Notes under the pieces: model-generated
Told to the model about the DNA's origin: nothing
Seen by the model: the letters and a program-made list of their open reading frames with translations, nothing else
The model's database searches: none
Translations under genes and position numbers: made by a program
Source of the DNA: Humitalea rosea
GTDB taxonomy: Bacteria; Pseudomonadota; Alphaproteobacteria; Acetobacterales; Acetobacteraceae
Direction of reading: 5' to 3'
Assembly (NCBI RefSeq): GCF_003253705.1
Contig: NZ_QKYU01000013.1
Span: 88,861 to 152,860, forward strand
Length of the DNA: 64,000 nucleotides
In this document: positions 41,392-50,877 of the stretch, in pieces
Position numbering within the stretch: position 1 is the stretch's first letter
Layout: each line of letters starts with the position of its first letter

Positions 41392-42774
41392 ATGCTGCGC
41401 TCGCTCCTCGGGCTGGTCCGCACCAGCGCCAGCCGGGCCGGGCTGCTGCATGCCGGGCTGACCCTGCTCGCGACGCTCGCGATCCTCGGCACCGTCTATG
41501 TCACCACCGCCGTCTATGAACGCCGCGCGACCGAGGATGCGATCTCGGCCGAGGTCCGCGCCCTGGGCCGTGCCGGGGCCGAGGGCGGGTTGCCGGAGCT
41601 GGCGCGGCAGCTCGACCTGCGGGCCGCCACGGATACGACCGGGCGCGCGCTCTACGCGCTGCTCGACCGCAGCGGCCGCACCGTCGCGGGGAATCTGGTG
41701 CGGCTGGAGCCGACCGTCGGCTGGCATTCCATCGCGATTTCCGGCGGCGCGCATGAGGGGGACCGGGCGCTCGGCTTCGGCGTGGTGGTGCCGGGCGGGG
41801 CCTTCCTGTTTGTCGGGCGGCATCTGGGCCAGTTGGAGGAGCTGGAGGCACTGATGGTCCGCGCCATCGCCATCGCCGGCGGCGTCGCCATCCTGCTCTC
41901 GATCCTGGGCGGGGCGCTGCTCGGCCGTTCGGTGCAGCGGCGGGCGACGGAGATCAACCAGGCGCTGGCGGCGGTGGCGGAGGGCGACCTCGGCCGCCGC
42001 CTGCCGGCACGCAAGGGCGGTGACGAGTTCGACGCTTTGGCCACGTCGGTGAACGCGACCCTGGCGCGGCTGGAGGCCGCGGTCGCCGGGATGCACCAGG
42101 TCACCGGGGATATCGCGCATGACCTGCGGACGCCACTCTCCCGCATGCGGCAGCGGCTGGAACGCGTGGCGCGGGAGGCGGGCGAGGGCAGCGTGCCGGT
42201 CGAGGTGGTGGAGCGCGCCATCGCCGATATCGACGAGGTGCTGCGCATCTTCGCGGCCCTGCTGCGGATCGCGCAGATCGAATCCGGCGAGCGCCGCGCG
42301 AGCTTCGCTGAATTCGATCTGTCGGCGGCGTTGGGCGACGTGGTCGAGGCGCTGACGCCGAGCGCCGAGGATGCGGGCCGCGTGCTGGTGGTCGAGATCC
42401 AGCCCGGCATCCGGCTGCGCGGGGACCGGGAGCTGGTGCAGCAGGCGCTGGTGAACCTGATCGAGAATGCCTTCCGCCACACGCTGCCCGGAGCGCCGGT
42501 GCGCGTGGCGCTGACGCAAGGCGGTGGCGCGATCCGGGCCAGCGTCACCGATCGCGGGCCCGGCATCCCCGAGGCGGATCGGGAGCGCGTGCTGCGCCCC
42601 TTCGTGCGGCTGGATGAAAGCCGCTCGACGCCCGGCACGGGACTCGGGCTGGCGCTGGTGCAGGCGGTCGCGGAGCTTCATGGCGCGACGTTGATCCTGG
42701 CGGATGCGGCGCCAGGGCTGCGGGCGACGCTGCGGTTTCGCCCGAACGGTCAGGCCGGCGCTTCCTCGGCATAA
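41392..42774 (+). CDS. Sensor histidine kinase
   Basis: This 460-residue inner-membrane kinase has two TM helices (about 15-40 and 160-180) flanking a short periplasmic sensor region, then a HAMP linker (RRATEINQALAAVAEGDLGRR), a HisKA domain with DIAHDLRTPLSRMRQRL (H243), and a HATPase domain with NLIENAFRHT (N box), DRGPGIP and GTGLGLALV (G boxes). It overlaps the stop of the convergent dppF-type gene by 25 bases. It pairs with the adjacent OmpR-type regulator. The signal is unknown; envelope stress is suggested only by the degP neighbour. Confidence 0.93.
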   Translation: MLRSLLGLVRTSASRAGLLHAGLTLLATLAILGTVYVTTAVYERRATEDAISAEVRALGRAGAEGGLPELARQLDLRAATDTTGRALYALLDRSGRTVAGNLVRLEPTVGWHSIAISGGAHEGDRALGFGVVVPGGAFLFVGRHLGQLEELEALMVRAIAIAGGVAILLSILGGALLGRSVQRRATEINQALAAVAEGDLGRRLPARKGGDEFDALATSVNATLARLEAAVAGMHQVTGDIAHDLRTPLSRMRQRLERVAREAGEGSVPVEVVERAIADIDEVLRIFAALLRIAQIESGERRASFAEFDLSAALGDVVEALTPSAEDAGRVLVVEIQPGIRLRGDRELVQQALVNLIENAFRHTLPGAPVRVALTQGGGAIRASVTDRGPGIPEADRERVLRPFVRLDESRSTPGTGLGLALVQAVAELHGATLILADAAPGLRATLRFRPNGQAGASSA

Positions 42775-43784
42775 TGGCAGGCCGCCTGGCGGCCGCCGGC
42801 GAAGCGGCGCAGTTCCGGCATCTCCACGCCGCAGCGGTCGGTGCCGATCGGGCAGCGGCCATGGAAGCGGCAGGCATTGGGGTCGGGGTCGATCGGGCTC
42901 TTGGGGTCGCCAACCAGGCGCAAGGCATCGGCGCGGACGCCATCCAGCCGCGGCACAGCCGCGACCAGCCCGCGCGTATAGGGATGCAGCGGCGCATCGA
43001 AGACGGCGCGCGCCGGCCCGACCTCCACGATGCGGCCGAGGTACATCACCACCACCCGGTCGCACAGCAGCCGCACCACATTCAGGTCATGGCTGACAAA
43101 GACATAGGAGATGCCGAGGCTTTCGCGCAACGACACCAGCAATTGCAGGATCGTGACCTGGACGGAGACATCCAGTGCCGCCGTCGGTTCATCCAGCACC
43201 AGCAGGTCGGGGCGCGGCCCGATCGCGCGGGCGATGCCGACGCGGGCGCGCTGCCCCCCCGACAGCTGATGCGGAAAGCGCGCCAGCAGTTCCAGCGGCA
43301 GGCCGCAGAGGGTGGCGGCTTCCTCGACCTTCTGGCGCAGCGTGTCGCCGGTCAGTCCTTGGAGCTGGCGCAGCGGGTCGGCGATGGCATCGGCGGCGGT
43401 AAAGCGCGGGTTGATGCTCTCGCCCGCGTCCTGGAAGACGATCTGGATGCGGGCGCGATCGGGGTCTCGGGCGAAATCCTTCGCCGGGATCGCCGACAGT
43501 TCGCGGGTGCCGAAGCGGATGGAGCCGGAGGTCGGATCGGTCAGCCGCGCCAGCAGCCGCACCAGGGTCGATTTGCCGCAGCCGGATTCCCCGACCAGGC
43601 CCAGCGTCTCGCCCCGCGCCAGGGTCAGGGACACGTCATCGACGGCATGCACCAGCGAATGCGACTTGCCGCTGAGCCAGCCGGTCTTGCCGACCGGGAA
43701 GCGCTTGGAGACTTCGGCGATATCGAGCAGCAGCGGGCCTTCGGCCTCGGGCGGGGTCGGCTGGTTGCCGATCTGGCCGCTCAT
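42750..43784 (-). CDS. Peptide ABC transporter ATP-binding protein, DppF/OppF type
   Basis: This 344-residue ATPase carries Walker [10 protein letters not shown], the ABC signature [14 protein letters not shown] and Walker [13 protein letters not shown], and a C-terminal oligopeptide/dipeptide ABC domain with [13 protein letters not shown] and cysteines in [14 protein letters not shown]. Start 43784 (MSGQIGNQ) overlaps the DppD-type stop as ATGA. It is the last gene of a five-gene uptake operon and overlaps the convergent kinase by 25 bases. With DppD it powers peptide import. Confidence 0.92.
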   Translation of the reverse strand: MSGQIGNQPTPPEAEGPLLLDIAEVSKRFPVGKTGWLSGKSHSLVHAVDDVSLTLARGETLGLVGESGCGKSTLVRLLARLTDPTSGSIRFGTRELSAIPAKDFARDPDRARIQIVFQDAGESINPRFTAADAIADPLRQLQGLTGDTLRQKVEEAATLCGLPLELLARFPHQLSGGQRARVGIARAIGPRPDLLVLDEPTAALDVSVQVTILQLLVSLRESLGISYVFVSHDLNVVRLLCDRVVVMYLGRIVEVGPARAVFDAPLHPYTRGLVAAVPRLDGVRADALRLVGDPKSPIDPDPNACRFHGRCPIGTDRCGVEMPELRRFAGGRQAACHYAEEAPA

Positions 43785-44773
43785 GCCGGGTTCCAGCAGG
43801 CGACGCGGTGGTGCGGTTCCAGCTCCCGCCACTGCATCGGCGCCTCGCAGGCCGGCAGGCGCCGGTCGCAGCGCGCGGCGAAGCGGCAGGGCGGCAGATC
43901 GTCACGCCGCAGATCCGGCAGATTGCCGGGGATGGAGCGCAGATCAGCAAGATTGCCCGCCGCTGTCGGTGTCGCCGCCAGCAGTCGGCGCGTATAGGGG
44001 TGGCGCGGATACAGCAGCAGGGTCTTGGTCGGCGCATCTTCGACGATGTGGCCCGCATGCATCACGGCGATGCGGCCGCTGCGTTCGGCCGCCAGTGCCA
44101 GGTCATGGGTGATGAGGATGGTCGCCATGCCGGTCTCGGCCGCGAGCCGCCCCATGATGTCCATCACCACGGCCTGGGTGGTGACATCCAGGCCGGTGGT
44201 GGGCTCGTCGGCGATCAGCAGCGCGGGGCGGGTGGCGACGGCGATGGCGATCATCACGCGCTGGCACATGCCACCCGAGAGTTCGAACGGATAGGCGCCG
44301 GCGCGGCGCGCCGGGTCGGGAATGCCGACGGCGCGCAGCATCTCGATGGCCTCGGCGGCGGCGGCACGGGCGCCCAACCCGGCATGGCGGCGCAGCACAT
44401 CGCCGATCTGCTTGCCGACGTTGCGGATCGGGTTCAGCGCCGCGCGCGGATTCTGGAAGATCATCGCCGCCCGCTTGCCACGGATGGCCGACAGCGCGGC
44501 GGGGGAGGCGGAGGTCAGTTCCGTGCCCTCCAGTCGCGCGCTGCCGCCGGTGATGCGCCCGGCCGCATCCAGCAGCCCCAGCAGCGCATAGGCGGTGACG
44601 GATTTGCCCGAACCGGATTCTCCGACCAGCGCCATGGTTTCACCGCGCCCAACGCTGAAGGCGACGCGGTCCAGCGCGCGGACGATGCCTGCGCGGGTGC
44701 GGAATTCGACCGAGAAATCGGTGACGTCGAGCACTGATTGAGAGGCAGCAGCCGCGGGCGTCGCCGCGCTCAC
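43781..44773 (-). CDS. Peptide ABC transporter ATP-binding protein, DppD/OppD type
   Basis: This 330-residue ATPase has Walker [17 protein letters not shown], signature [14 protein letters not shown], Walker [14 protein letters not shown] and the C-terminal peptide-transporter extension. GTG at 44773 is the likely start since it overlaps the stop of the upstream permease gene as GTGA (44770-44773); longer in-frame versions run into that gene. The signature has Met-Cys instead of the usual Met-Arg/Gln, a conservative change. It is translationally coupled on both sides. Confidence 0.92.
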   Translation of the reverse strand: MSAATPAAAASQSVLDVTDFSVEFRTRAGIVRALDRVAFSVGRGETMALVGESGSGKSVTAYALLGLLDAAGRITGGSARLEGTELTSASPAALSAIRGKRAAMIFQNPRAALNPIRNVGKQIGDVLRRHAGLGARAAAAEAIEMLRAVGIPDPARRAGAYPFELSGGMCQRVMIAIAVATRPALLIADEPTTGLDVTTQAVVMDIMGRLAAETGMATILITHDLALAAERSGRIAVMHAGHIVEDAPTKTLLLYPRHPYTRRLLAATPTAAGNLADLRSIPGNLPDLRRDDLPPCRFAARCDRRLPACEAPMQWRELEPHHRVACWNPA

Positions 44774-45618
44774 GTGCGCCGCCGCGGATCGACGATGTCG
44801 CGCAGCCCATCGCCGAGCAGGTTGAAGCAGAACACCGCCGTCATCAGCATCGCACCCGGGAACAGCGCCACCCACCATTCGCCGGAGACGATGAAGGAGG
44901 CGCCCTCGGCCACCATGATCCCCCATTCCGGCGTCGGCGCCCGCACGCCCAGCCCGATGAAGGACAGCCCCGCCGCATTCAGGATCGCATAGCCCATGGT
45001 CAGCGACATCTGCACGACCATGATCGGCATGATGTTGGGCGCGACCTGTCCCAGCAGCACGCCCATGTCACGATGCCCGGCGATGCGGGCGGCATCGACG
45101 AAACCGGCCTCGCGCCGCTGCACCGTCTCGGCTCGCGCGACGCGGACATAGAGCGGGAAGTTGATGATCCCTGTCGCCAGCACGATGTTCGGCACGGTAT
45201 TGCCGAGTGCGGCCACGATCGCCATCGCCAGCACGAAGAGCGGAAAGGCCATGATGGTGTCGGAGACGCGTCCGATCACCTGATCCACCCAGCCGCCGAA
45301 AAACCCCGAGACCAGCCCGGCGAAGCCACCGAAGGCGAAGACCAGCGCCACCGAGGCCGCGGCGATGCCAAGGTCCAGGCGCGTCGCCACCACCACCCGT
45401 GAAAAAATGTCGCGCCCGATCTGGTCGGTGCCGAACCAGTGCTGCCCCGAGGGGGCCTGCAAGGCATTGGCGGTATCGCTCGCCAATGGATCATAGGGCA
45501 CGAGGCTGGGGCCGAAGATCGCCGCCAGTACGAAGAGGATGAACAGCGCCAGCGCGAAGCCGGTGACGGGATTCTCCGTCACCACATGGCGGGCGTGACC
45601 AAGCGCGGTGTCGCTCAT
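44770..45618 (-). CDS. Peptide ABC transporter permease, DppC/OppC type
   Basis: This 282-residue inner-membrane subunit has about six TM segments, an N-terminal oligopeptide-transport domain (NPVTGFALALFILFVLAAI, HWFGTDQIGRDIFSRVV) and the EAA motif region (EAGFVDAARIAGHRDMGVLLGQVAPNI). ATG 45618 overlaps the DppB-type stop as ATGA; the long in-frame extension overlaps that gene and is not used. Confidence 0.93.
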   Translation of the reverse strand: MSDTALGHARHVVTENPVTGFALALFILFVLAAIFGPSLVPYDPLASDTANALQAPSGQHWFGTDQIGRDIFSRVVVATRLDLGIAAASVALVFAFGGFAGLVSGFFGGWVDQVIGRVSDTIMAFPLFVLAMAIVAALGNTVPNIVLATGIINFPLYVRVARAETVQRREAGFVDAARIAGHRDMGVLLGQVAPNIMPIMVVQMSLTMGYAILNAAGLSFIGLGVRAPTPEWGIMVAEGASFIVSGEWWVALFPGAMLMTAVFCFNLLGDGLRDIVDPRRRT

Positions 45619-46622
45619 GTGTGCCGCGCCCGTGGGTCCAGCGCCCGGTTCACGAGATCGATGGCCAGGTTCAGTAGGATATAAAGGATTGCCATGGTCA
45701 GGACGAAGCCTTGCACCGGCGCGCCATCGGAGGCGATCAGCGCCTCGACCGCATAGCTGCCGATGCCAGGCCAGGCGAAGACCTTCTCCACCAGCACATT
45801 CGCGCCGAGCAGGAAGGAGAAGACCATGCCGAGCGTCGTCACCACCGGCAACAACGCGTTCCGCAGCGCATAGGTCAGGATCAAGGTGCGCGACGACAAC
45901 CCCGAAGCACGCGCCGTGCGGATGAACTCCGCCCCGAGCACGGCCAGCATCGAGGCGCGGGTGATGCGCGCGATCGGCGCCAGCGCGAACAGCCCGAGCG
46001 TCACCGCCGGCAGGATCAGCTGCGCCGCGGCACCGCGCCAGGTTTCCCAATCGCCGATCAGCGCCGCGTCGATCAAATAGAAGCCGGTGACGGCGGGCGG
46101 CGGCGAGGCGAAGGCATCCAGCCGCCCCAGCGGCGCCGGCGACCAACCCAGCAGGAAGTAGAAGACGTAGACCAGCAACAGCCCGGTGAAGAACACCGGC
46201 AGCGACACCCCCGCCGTGACGATTACCCGGCAGGCGTGGTCGGCCAACGACCCCTGCCGCACCGCGGCGATGATGCCGAGCGGAATGGCGATGGCCATGC
46301 CGATGAGCAACCCACACAGCGTCAATTCGGCCGAGGCCGGCAGCCGCGCCAGGATGTCGGTCAGCACCGGCTGCCCGGTGGTGAGCGACATGCCGAGATC
46401 GCCATGCACCAAGGCCTGCACATAGCTCCAGAACTGCTCCGGCAACGGCCGGTCCAGGCCGAGCTCCGCGCGGATCTGCGCGATGGACTCCGCACTGGCG
46501 GTCGGCCCCGCGAAATAAGTCGCGGTGTCGCCCGGCAGCACGCGGGTCAGCACGAAGGTGACAATGATCACCGCCACCAACGCCGGCAGCGACCCCGCGA
46601 GCCGAAGCAGGAGCCCGCGCAT
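45615..46622 (-). CDS. Peptide ABC transporter permease, DppB/OppB type
   Basis: This 335-residue permease has six predicted TM helices and the N-terminal OppB signature (MRGLLLRLAGSLPALVAVII, then LGLDRPLPEQFWSYV and GDLGMSLTTGQPV). The EAA-like loop is TARASGLSSRTLILTYALRNALLPV. It overlaps the substrate-binding-protein gene by ATGA and the DppC gene by ATGA, so the whole operon is coupled. Confidence 0.93.
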   Translation of the reverse strand: MRGLLLRLAGSLPALVAVIIVTFVLTRVLPGDTATYFAGPTASAESIAQIRAELGLDRPLPEQFWSYVQALVHGDLGMSLTTGQPVLTDILARLPASAELTLCGLLIGMAIAIPLGIIAAVRQGSLADHACRVIVTAGVSLPVFFTGLLLVYVFYFLLGWSPAPLGRLDAFASPPPAVTGFYLIDAALIGDWETWRGAAAQLILPAVTLGLFALAPIARITRASMLAVLGAEFIRTARASGLSSRTLILTYALRNALLPVVTTLGMVFSFLLGANVLVEKVFAWPGIGSYAVEALIASDGAPVQGFVLTMAILYILLNLAIDLVNRALDPRARHT

Positions 46623-48235
46623 CAGCCCTTCGTCAGGTAGCGGAAATCGGGCTCGCGGCAGGGCCAGAACTGGTAGCCGCCGATGGTCCGCTGCATCGCC
46701 ACGTCGTGGTAGGGCTGCACGATCGGCACAAAAGGCACGTCATGCATGCCGAGTTCCAGGAAGCCGCGGACATTGGTGTCGTAGCTCGCCTCATCCGGGG
46801 CGAAACGCGCCGCATCGATCAGCCGATCCATCGCCGGGTTTTGGTATGATGGGATGTTGAAGATCGAATTGTTGCCGTGATAGTTCCAGAAGAAAAAGTA
46901 ATCCGGCCAATCGAGCCAGCCGCCGAAGCGGTTGATCACCATCGGCGCGGTCTTCTTGTTCAGCTCGCCCCGGAAATTCGCGCCGGGGATCTTGTTCAGC
47001 TCGATGGTGATGCCGAGTGGGGCGAGGGCTTCCTTGATCAGCACGGCCATGGGTTCACCGATGGTGCCCGAACCCGCGTCATAGAGCAGCGTGGTGCTGA
47101 AGGGCGCCACGCCCGATTCCGCCATCAGCGCGCGGGCGCGCTCGATGTTGGTGGAATAGGGGAAGGGCACCGGCCATTTCAGCTCGGCCGGCGTCGAGGG
47201 CCCGCCCCACATCGGCACGCCGCGCCCGAACAGCGAGCCTTGCAGGATGTGCTCATAGGGCATCGCCCAGGCGACGGCCTGACGCAGCTTCACGTTGTTG
47301 AAGGGCGGCAGCGCCGCGTTCAGCGCCACATACCAGATCGCGTTCGGCACTGGCACGGCCGAGACCTTCAAGCGCCCGGCGTCCACCAGATCCTTGAAAT
47401 CCTTCGGCGGCAGGCCGTAGCTGATGTCGGCATCGCCACGCTCGATCAGCGCCCGGCGGGTGCTGGGGGAGGGGATGTCGCGCGCAATGATCCGGCGCAG
47501 CTTGGGCAGCGGCCCGCTCTTCCAGTCGTCGAAGCGGGAATAGATGGTCTCGGTGCCCGGCCGCCAGGCCTCGACCTTGAAGGCGCCGCCGCCGCAGATG
47601 TTGTTCTTCAGGTAATCCTTGGCCCAGACATCGCCGCCGGAATTGGCGATCGCCTTCTCGCTGTCGAAGACGAAGGGGATGGTGACCGCGAGGTTCGGCA
47701 TCGTCAGCTTGTCGCGGCGCAGGAAATCGACCCGAAAGGTCTTGTCGTCCACGGCGACGAATTGTTCGGCCTTCTCAAGGCTGCCGGCGGCCATCTGGGT
47801 GGTGGCGAAGCCGCCGATGCTCACGGCGCGGTCCAGTGACCACTTCACATCGCGGGCGGTGACACTGCGGCCGCTATGGAAACGGGCATCTGCACGAATC
47901 TTGAACGTTACGCTGGTGCCATCGCTGGCTTCCTGCCAGCTCTCGGCCAGCTCCGGCTCCAGCGCCTTGATGTCGAAGGAGGTGGTGACATCGTCGAAGG
48001 GCTTGCGCTTGAAGCGCACCAGCCGGTCGTAGCAGTTCAGCGCCACGCCATTGACCGGCTGCGAGGAGCCGATGCCCTGCATGTCCAGGCTGTTGGGGCC
48101 GTATTCCTGGACCAGCAACAGGGTTTCGTTGCGGGTCGGGGCCGCCTGTGCCGCCGCGTCGCGCGGGGCCGCACCGATGGCGGGTGCGGCAAGCGCGATG
48201 GCGGGCGCTGCCTTGAGGAAACTACGGCGCTTCAT
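46622..48235 (-). CDS. Peptide/nickel-type ABC transporter substrate-binding protein
   Basis: This 537-residue periplasmic receptor is of SBP family 5 (DppA/OppA). A Tat-type signal starts MKRRSFLKAAPAIALAAPAI with the twin arginines RRSFLK. Family features include LAESWQEASDGTSVTFKIRADARFHSG and ARDVKWSLDR. The ATG at 48235 starts the Tat signal; the longer frame adds unrelated sequence. It heads the dppA-B-C-D-F type operon on the minus strand, so it is the ligand-binding subunit. Its ligand could be dipeptides, nickel, glutathione or opines. Confidence 0.92.
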   Translation of the reverse strand: MKRRSFLKAAPAIALAAPAIGAAPRDAAAQAAPTRNETLLLVQEYGPNSLDMQGIGSSQPVNGVALNCYDRLVRFKRKPFDDVTTSFDIKALEPELAESWQEASDGTSVTFKIRADARFHSGRSVTARDVKWSLDRAVSIGGFATTQMAAGSLEKAEQFVAVDDKTFRVDFLRRDKLTMPNLAVTIPFVFDSEKAIANSGGDVWAKDYLKNNICGGGAFKVEAWRPGTETIYSRFDDWKSGPLPKLRRIIARDIPSPSTRRALIERGDADISYGLPPKDFKDLVDAGRLKVSAVPVPNAIWYVALNAALPPFNNVKLRQAVAWAMPYEHILQGSLFGRGVPMWGGPSTPAELKWPVPFPYSTNIERARALMAESGVAPFSTTLLYDAGSGTIGEPMAVLIKEALAPLGITIELNKIPGANFRGELNKKTAPMVINRFGGWLDWPDYFFFWNYHGNNSIFNIPSYQNPAMDRLIDAARFAPDEASYDTNVRGFLELGMHDVPFVPIVQPYHDVAMQRTIGGYQFWPCREPDFRYLTKG

Positions 48236-48614
48236 GCGGAACTCCCGATGGAGGGGCGTGCCGATCTGCTGCCCCGTTTGAGGTGATGCAGCAAAGCATG
48301 TGCCATGGTCCCCGCCCGGGCGGATTTGTTGCGGCAGCGACTGCCAAGCTCCGGTTCGAGAGAACTGAGCCATCCATATCCATATACGCAGGGCGCGCGG
48401 TGCCCCCCCGCAGTCATGAAGACGGATCGGATGGTGGCGCGGGTGCAGTTTGGCTTCCGAAGGAGCAATGGCATGCCAACCCCGTCACTGGACGAGGCCA
48501 ACTGAGTCCGGCCGCCTCGCCCCGGCTGGCGCGCGCCTGGCCTGCCAACCGGCACGCCATGATCCGCAGCACCCCGGTTGCGCTTGCCGCCCCGCCGGGC
48601 GACACCCGGTGCGC
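48236..48614. other. Gene-free divergent region between the peptide-transport operon and the AEC permease
   Basis: About 380 bases hold no convincing gene. Short open frames occur on both strands but lack family features or ribosome-binding sites. An AT-rich patch, TATCCATATCCATATAC-like, at about 48371-48387 is a possible -10 region for the minus-strand operon; no matching -35 was recognised. Confidence 0.5.
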
Positions 48615-49529
48615 ATGACCGCCTGGATCGACGCCTTCGCCCCCGCCTTCGGGCTTCTCATCCTCGGCGCCGTCCTGCGGGCGCGGCTGCTGCGGGATGA
48701 CGCGGTCTGGGCCGGTATCGAGCGGCTGGTCTTCTGGGTGTTGCTGCCCTGCCTGCTGGCCGCGAGCATCTCCAGCGTCGATCTGATGGCGCTGCCCTTC
48801 GGGCGGATGGCGGCGGTGTTCTGGGTCGCGCTGCTGTCGGGGACGGCGCTGAGCCTGCTCGTCGCGCGCGTGCTGGGCCTCGGGCATCCGGCCATGACCT
48901 CGGTGCTGCAAGGCGGCATCCGCTTCAACAATCTGATGGGGTTCGCCATCGCGGGCAGCGTGTTCGGCCGTGAGGGGTTGGTGCTGGGCGCGGTCGCGAC
49001 CGGGCTGATCGTGCCCTGCGTGCAGGTGGTGACGACGCTGGCCTTCGCCTTCGGCCGCGGCGTCCGGCCACGGCCCCTGGCGGTGGCGCGGCAGGTGTTG
49101 CTGAACCCGTTGATCATCGGCTGCGCCGTGGGTTTTGCCGTGGCCCTGCTTGGCGGCATGCCGCCGGGGATCGGGCCGATGCTGCGGGTGCTGGGCAATG
49201 CCTCGGTGGCGCTGGGGCTGCTGACCGTGGGGGCGGCGCTGTCGGCCGATGCGATGCGCGACCGGCTGAAACTGCAGGCGGTGACCGGGGCGCTGAAGCT
49301 GATGGTCATGCCGCTTCTCACCTGGGGGCTGGCGATGGCGTTCGGCCTGGGCCCGCTGCCGACGGCGATCAGCGTGCTGTTCATGGCGCTGCCGACGGCC
49401 GCCACCTCCTATGTCATGGCGCGCGCGATGGGCGGCGACGCGCCGCTGATGGCGGCGATCACCACCACCGAGCATATCGCCGCGGTGCTGACCCTGCCGT
49501 TGTGGGTGCTGCTGCTGACATCACCATAG
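48615..49529 (+). CDS. AEC-family (auxin efflux carrier-like) permease
   Basis: This 304-residue inner-membrane protein has about ten hydrophobic segments with the AEC layout of two five-helix halves. Visible elements are FAPAFGLLILGAVLRARL at the start, RFNNLMGFAIAGSVFG in the middle and VLFMALPTAATSYVMARAMGGD near the end. Bacterial members transport malonate, malate or other small anions. ATG 48615 (MTAWIDAFAP) is preferred over a longer frame that adds low-complexity Arg/Pro-rich sequence. It stands alone between two gene-free regions. Confidence 0.9.
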   Translation: MTAWIDAFAPAFGLLILGAVLRARLLRDDAVWAGIERLVFWVLLPCLLAASISSVDLMALPFGRMAAVFWVALLSGTALSLLVARVLGLGHPAMTSVLQGGIRFNNLMGFAIAGSVFGREGLVLGAVATGLIVPCVQVVTTLAFAFGRGVRPRPLAVARQVLLNPLIIGCAVGFAVALLGGMPPGIGPMLRVLGNASVALGLLTVGAALSADAMRDRLKLQAVTGALKLMVMPLLTWGLAMAFGLGPLPTAISVLFMALPTAATSYVMARAMGGDAPLMAAITTTEHIAAVLTLPLWVLLLTSP

Positions 49530-49680
49530 CTGCCTGCCGCCTTCCTGCCCGGCTTGGCATATCCGGGCGGGGTTCACACCAGCGCGTGATCGCTTCGCGG
49601 TATTACGCTGCACCTATATTTTTTTGCGCAATTTCATCATCTTATGAATTTAGACCGATTTGATGTGAGGCGTCCTTTTC

Positions 49681-49710
49681 TTGCCTGAGACCATCAGTCT
49701 CAGGTACAAT
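49681..49710 (+). promoter_or_regulatory. Promoter of the diguanylate cyclase gene with palindromic spacer
   Basis: TTGCCT (49681-49686) and TACAAT (49705-49710, 5/6 match to the -10 consensus) are separated by 18 bases. The spacer is filled by CCTGAGAC (49684-49691) and GTCTCAGG (49697-49704), perfect 8-base reverse complements with a 5-base centre. This lies in an unusually AT-rich stretch (about 49605-49740). An operator-occluded promoter is inferred. Confidence 0.6.
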
Positions 49711-49741
49711 TACACGTTAATAATCAATAAAGCTGCTGCCG

Positions 49742-50761
49742 ATGCTCTCTCTCCCTGGTATTCTTAAAAAAGTATTTGGAATCCGTACTGATCGGTCGCT
49801 CCGCGGCCCCGCGGCCACGGCGCCAGTCCCCAAGGAGGAGAATCTCTTTCAGGTGCTGGCGGACCATAGTGCCGACTTGATCGTACGGCTCGGGCCGGAC
49901 CATGTGGCGAGGTATGTCTCGCCCTCCTCGCTGCGCATTCTCGGCTGGACGCCGGAAGAAATGGTTGGGCAGTCCCCGGAGAATTTCGTTCTGGCGGAAG
50001 ATATTCCGGTCATGGCCGCCGCAGTCGGCCGCATCGTGGCCGGGGAAGCCGAGACCGGTACTGGCGTGGTCCGCATGCTGCGCAAGGACGGCTCTGCCGT
50101 CTGGACCGAAGGCAGCCTTCGCATGATCCGTGATCCTGTCACGGGCGCGCCTGGCGACCTTGTCGTCATCGTGCGCGACATCACGGACCGCAAAGCTCTG
50201 GAAGACAAGCTTACCGCCCTGGCAATGACGGATGGGCTGACCGGTCTGATGAACCGGCGTGCCTTTGACCAGGCATTGGAACGTGAATGGCAGCGCACCT
50301 TGCGCGAGGGCACGCAGATGTCCTTGCTGCTGCTGGACCTCGACCACTTCAAGATGTTCAACGATCACTACGGTCATCAGGTGGGCGACGATTGCCTGCG
50401 CGCCGTGGCTGCCGCCGTGCAGAAGAATATGCGCCGCCCTGGCGATGTCGCGGCCCGTTATGGCGGGGAGGAGCTCGCCGTGATTTTGCCCAATACCGAT
50501 GCCACCGGGGCCGTCCAGGTTGCAGGACAGCTGCGGTTGGCGGTTGAGGTGCTGCACCTGCCCCAATTGCCCAGTGCAGAGCATGGCGACTGGCTGACGG
50601 TAAGCATCGGCGCTGCCACGGTGCTGTGCCGGGAGGGAGGCAGGATGCAGATGCCGGAAGCCTTGCTCGCGGCGGCGGATGCCGCGCTCTACCGGGCCAA
50701 GCGCGACGGGCGCAACTGTGTGGCGAACACTCTGCTGCTGGCGACCGGAGAGCGCTCCTAG
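49742..50761 (+). CDS. PAS domain-containing diguanylate cyclase (GGDEF)
   Basis: This 339-residue protein makes cyclic di-GMP from two GTP. A PAS sensory domain (about 35-150, ADHSADLIVRLGPDHVARYVS) is followed by a GGDEF domain. The active-site motif is GGEEL (241-245), an active variant, and the inhibitory I-site RPGD (R232-D235) lies five residues upstream, indicating product feedback. Metal-binding LLLLDLDHFKMFNDHYGH is present. No TM helix is seen, so it is cytosolic. The gene starts 32 bases downstream of a -10-like element without a clear Shine-Dalgarno site, so start choice is moderately sure. It could supply c-di-GMP to the PilZ domain of BcsAB, but no direct link is shown. Confidence 0.93.
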   Translation: MLSLPGILKKVFGIRTDRSLRGPAATAPVPKEENLFQVLADHSADLIVRLGPDHVARYVSPSSLRILGWTPEEMVGQSPENFVLAEDIPVMAAAVGRIVAGEAETGTGVVRMLRKDGSAVWTEGSLRMIRDPVTGAPGDLVVIVRDITDRKALEDKLTALAMTDGLTGLMNRRAFDQALEREWQRTLREGTQMSLLLLDLDHFKMFNDHYGHQVGDDCLRAVAAAVQKNMRRPGDVAARYGGEELAVILPNTDATGAVQVAGQLRLAVEVLHLPQLPSAEHGDWLTVSIGAATVLCREGGRMQMPEALLAAADAALYRAKRDGRNCVANTLLLATGERS

Positions 50762-50877
50762 GGCAGGATCGCTTTGCGATGCTGCCGGGGGGATGCTGCC
50801 TTGCGCCGCCGTTCCTTGCGGTTGGCGGCCAATTCGCCTAATCGCCGCAGTCATTCTTCGGATCAAGGATCAGGAAC

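Noticed and set aside
48283..48618. Short open frames between the peptide-transport operon and the AEC permease
   Set aside because: They have Pro/Arg-rich random composition, overlap each other in several frames and have no ribosome-binding sites.
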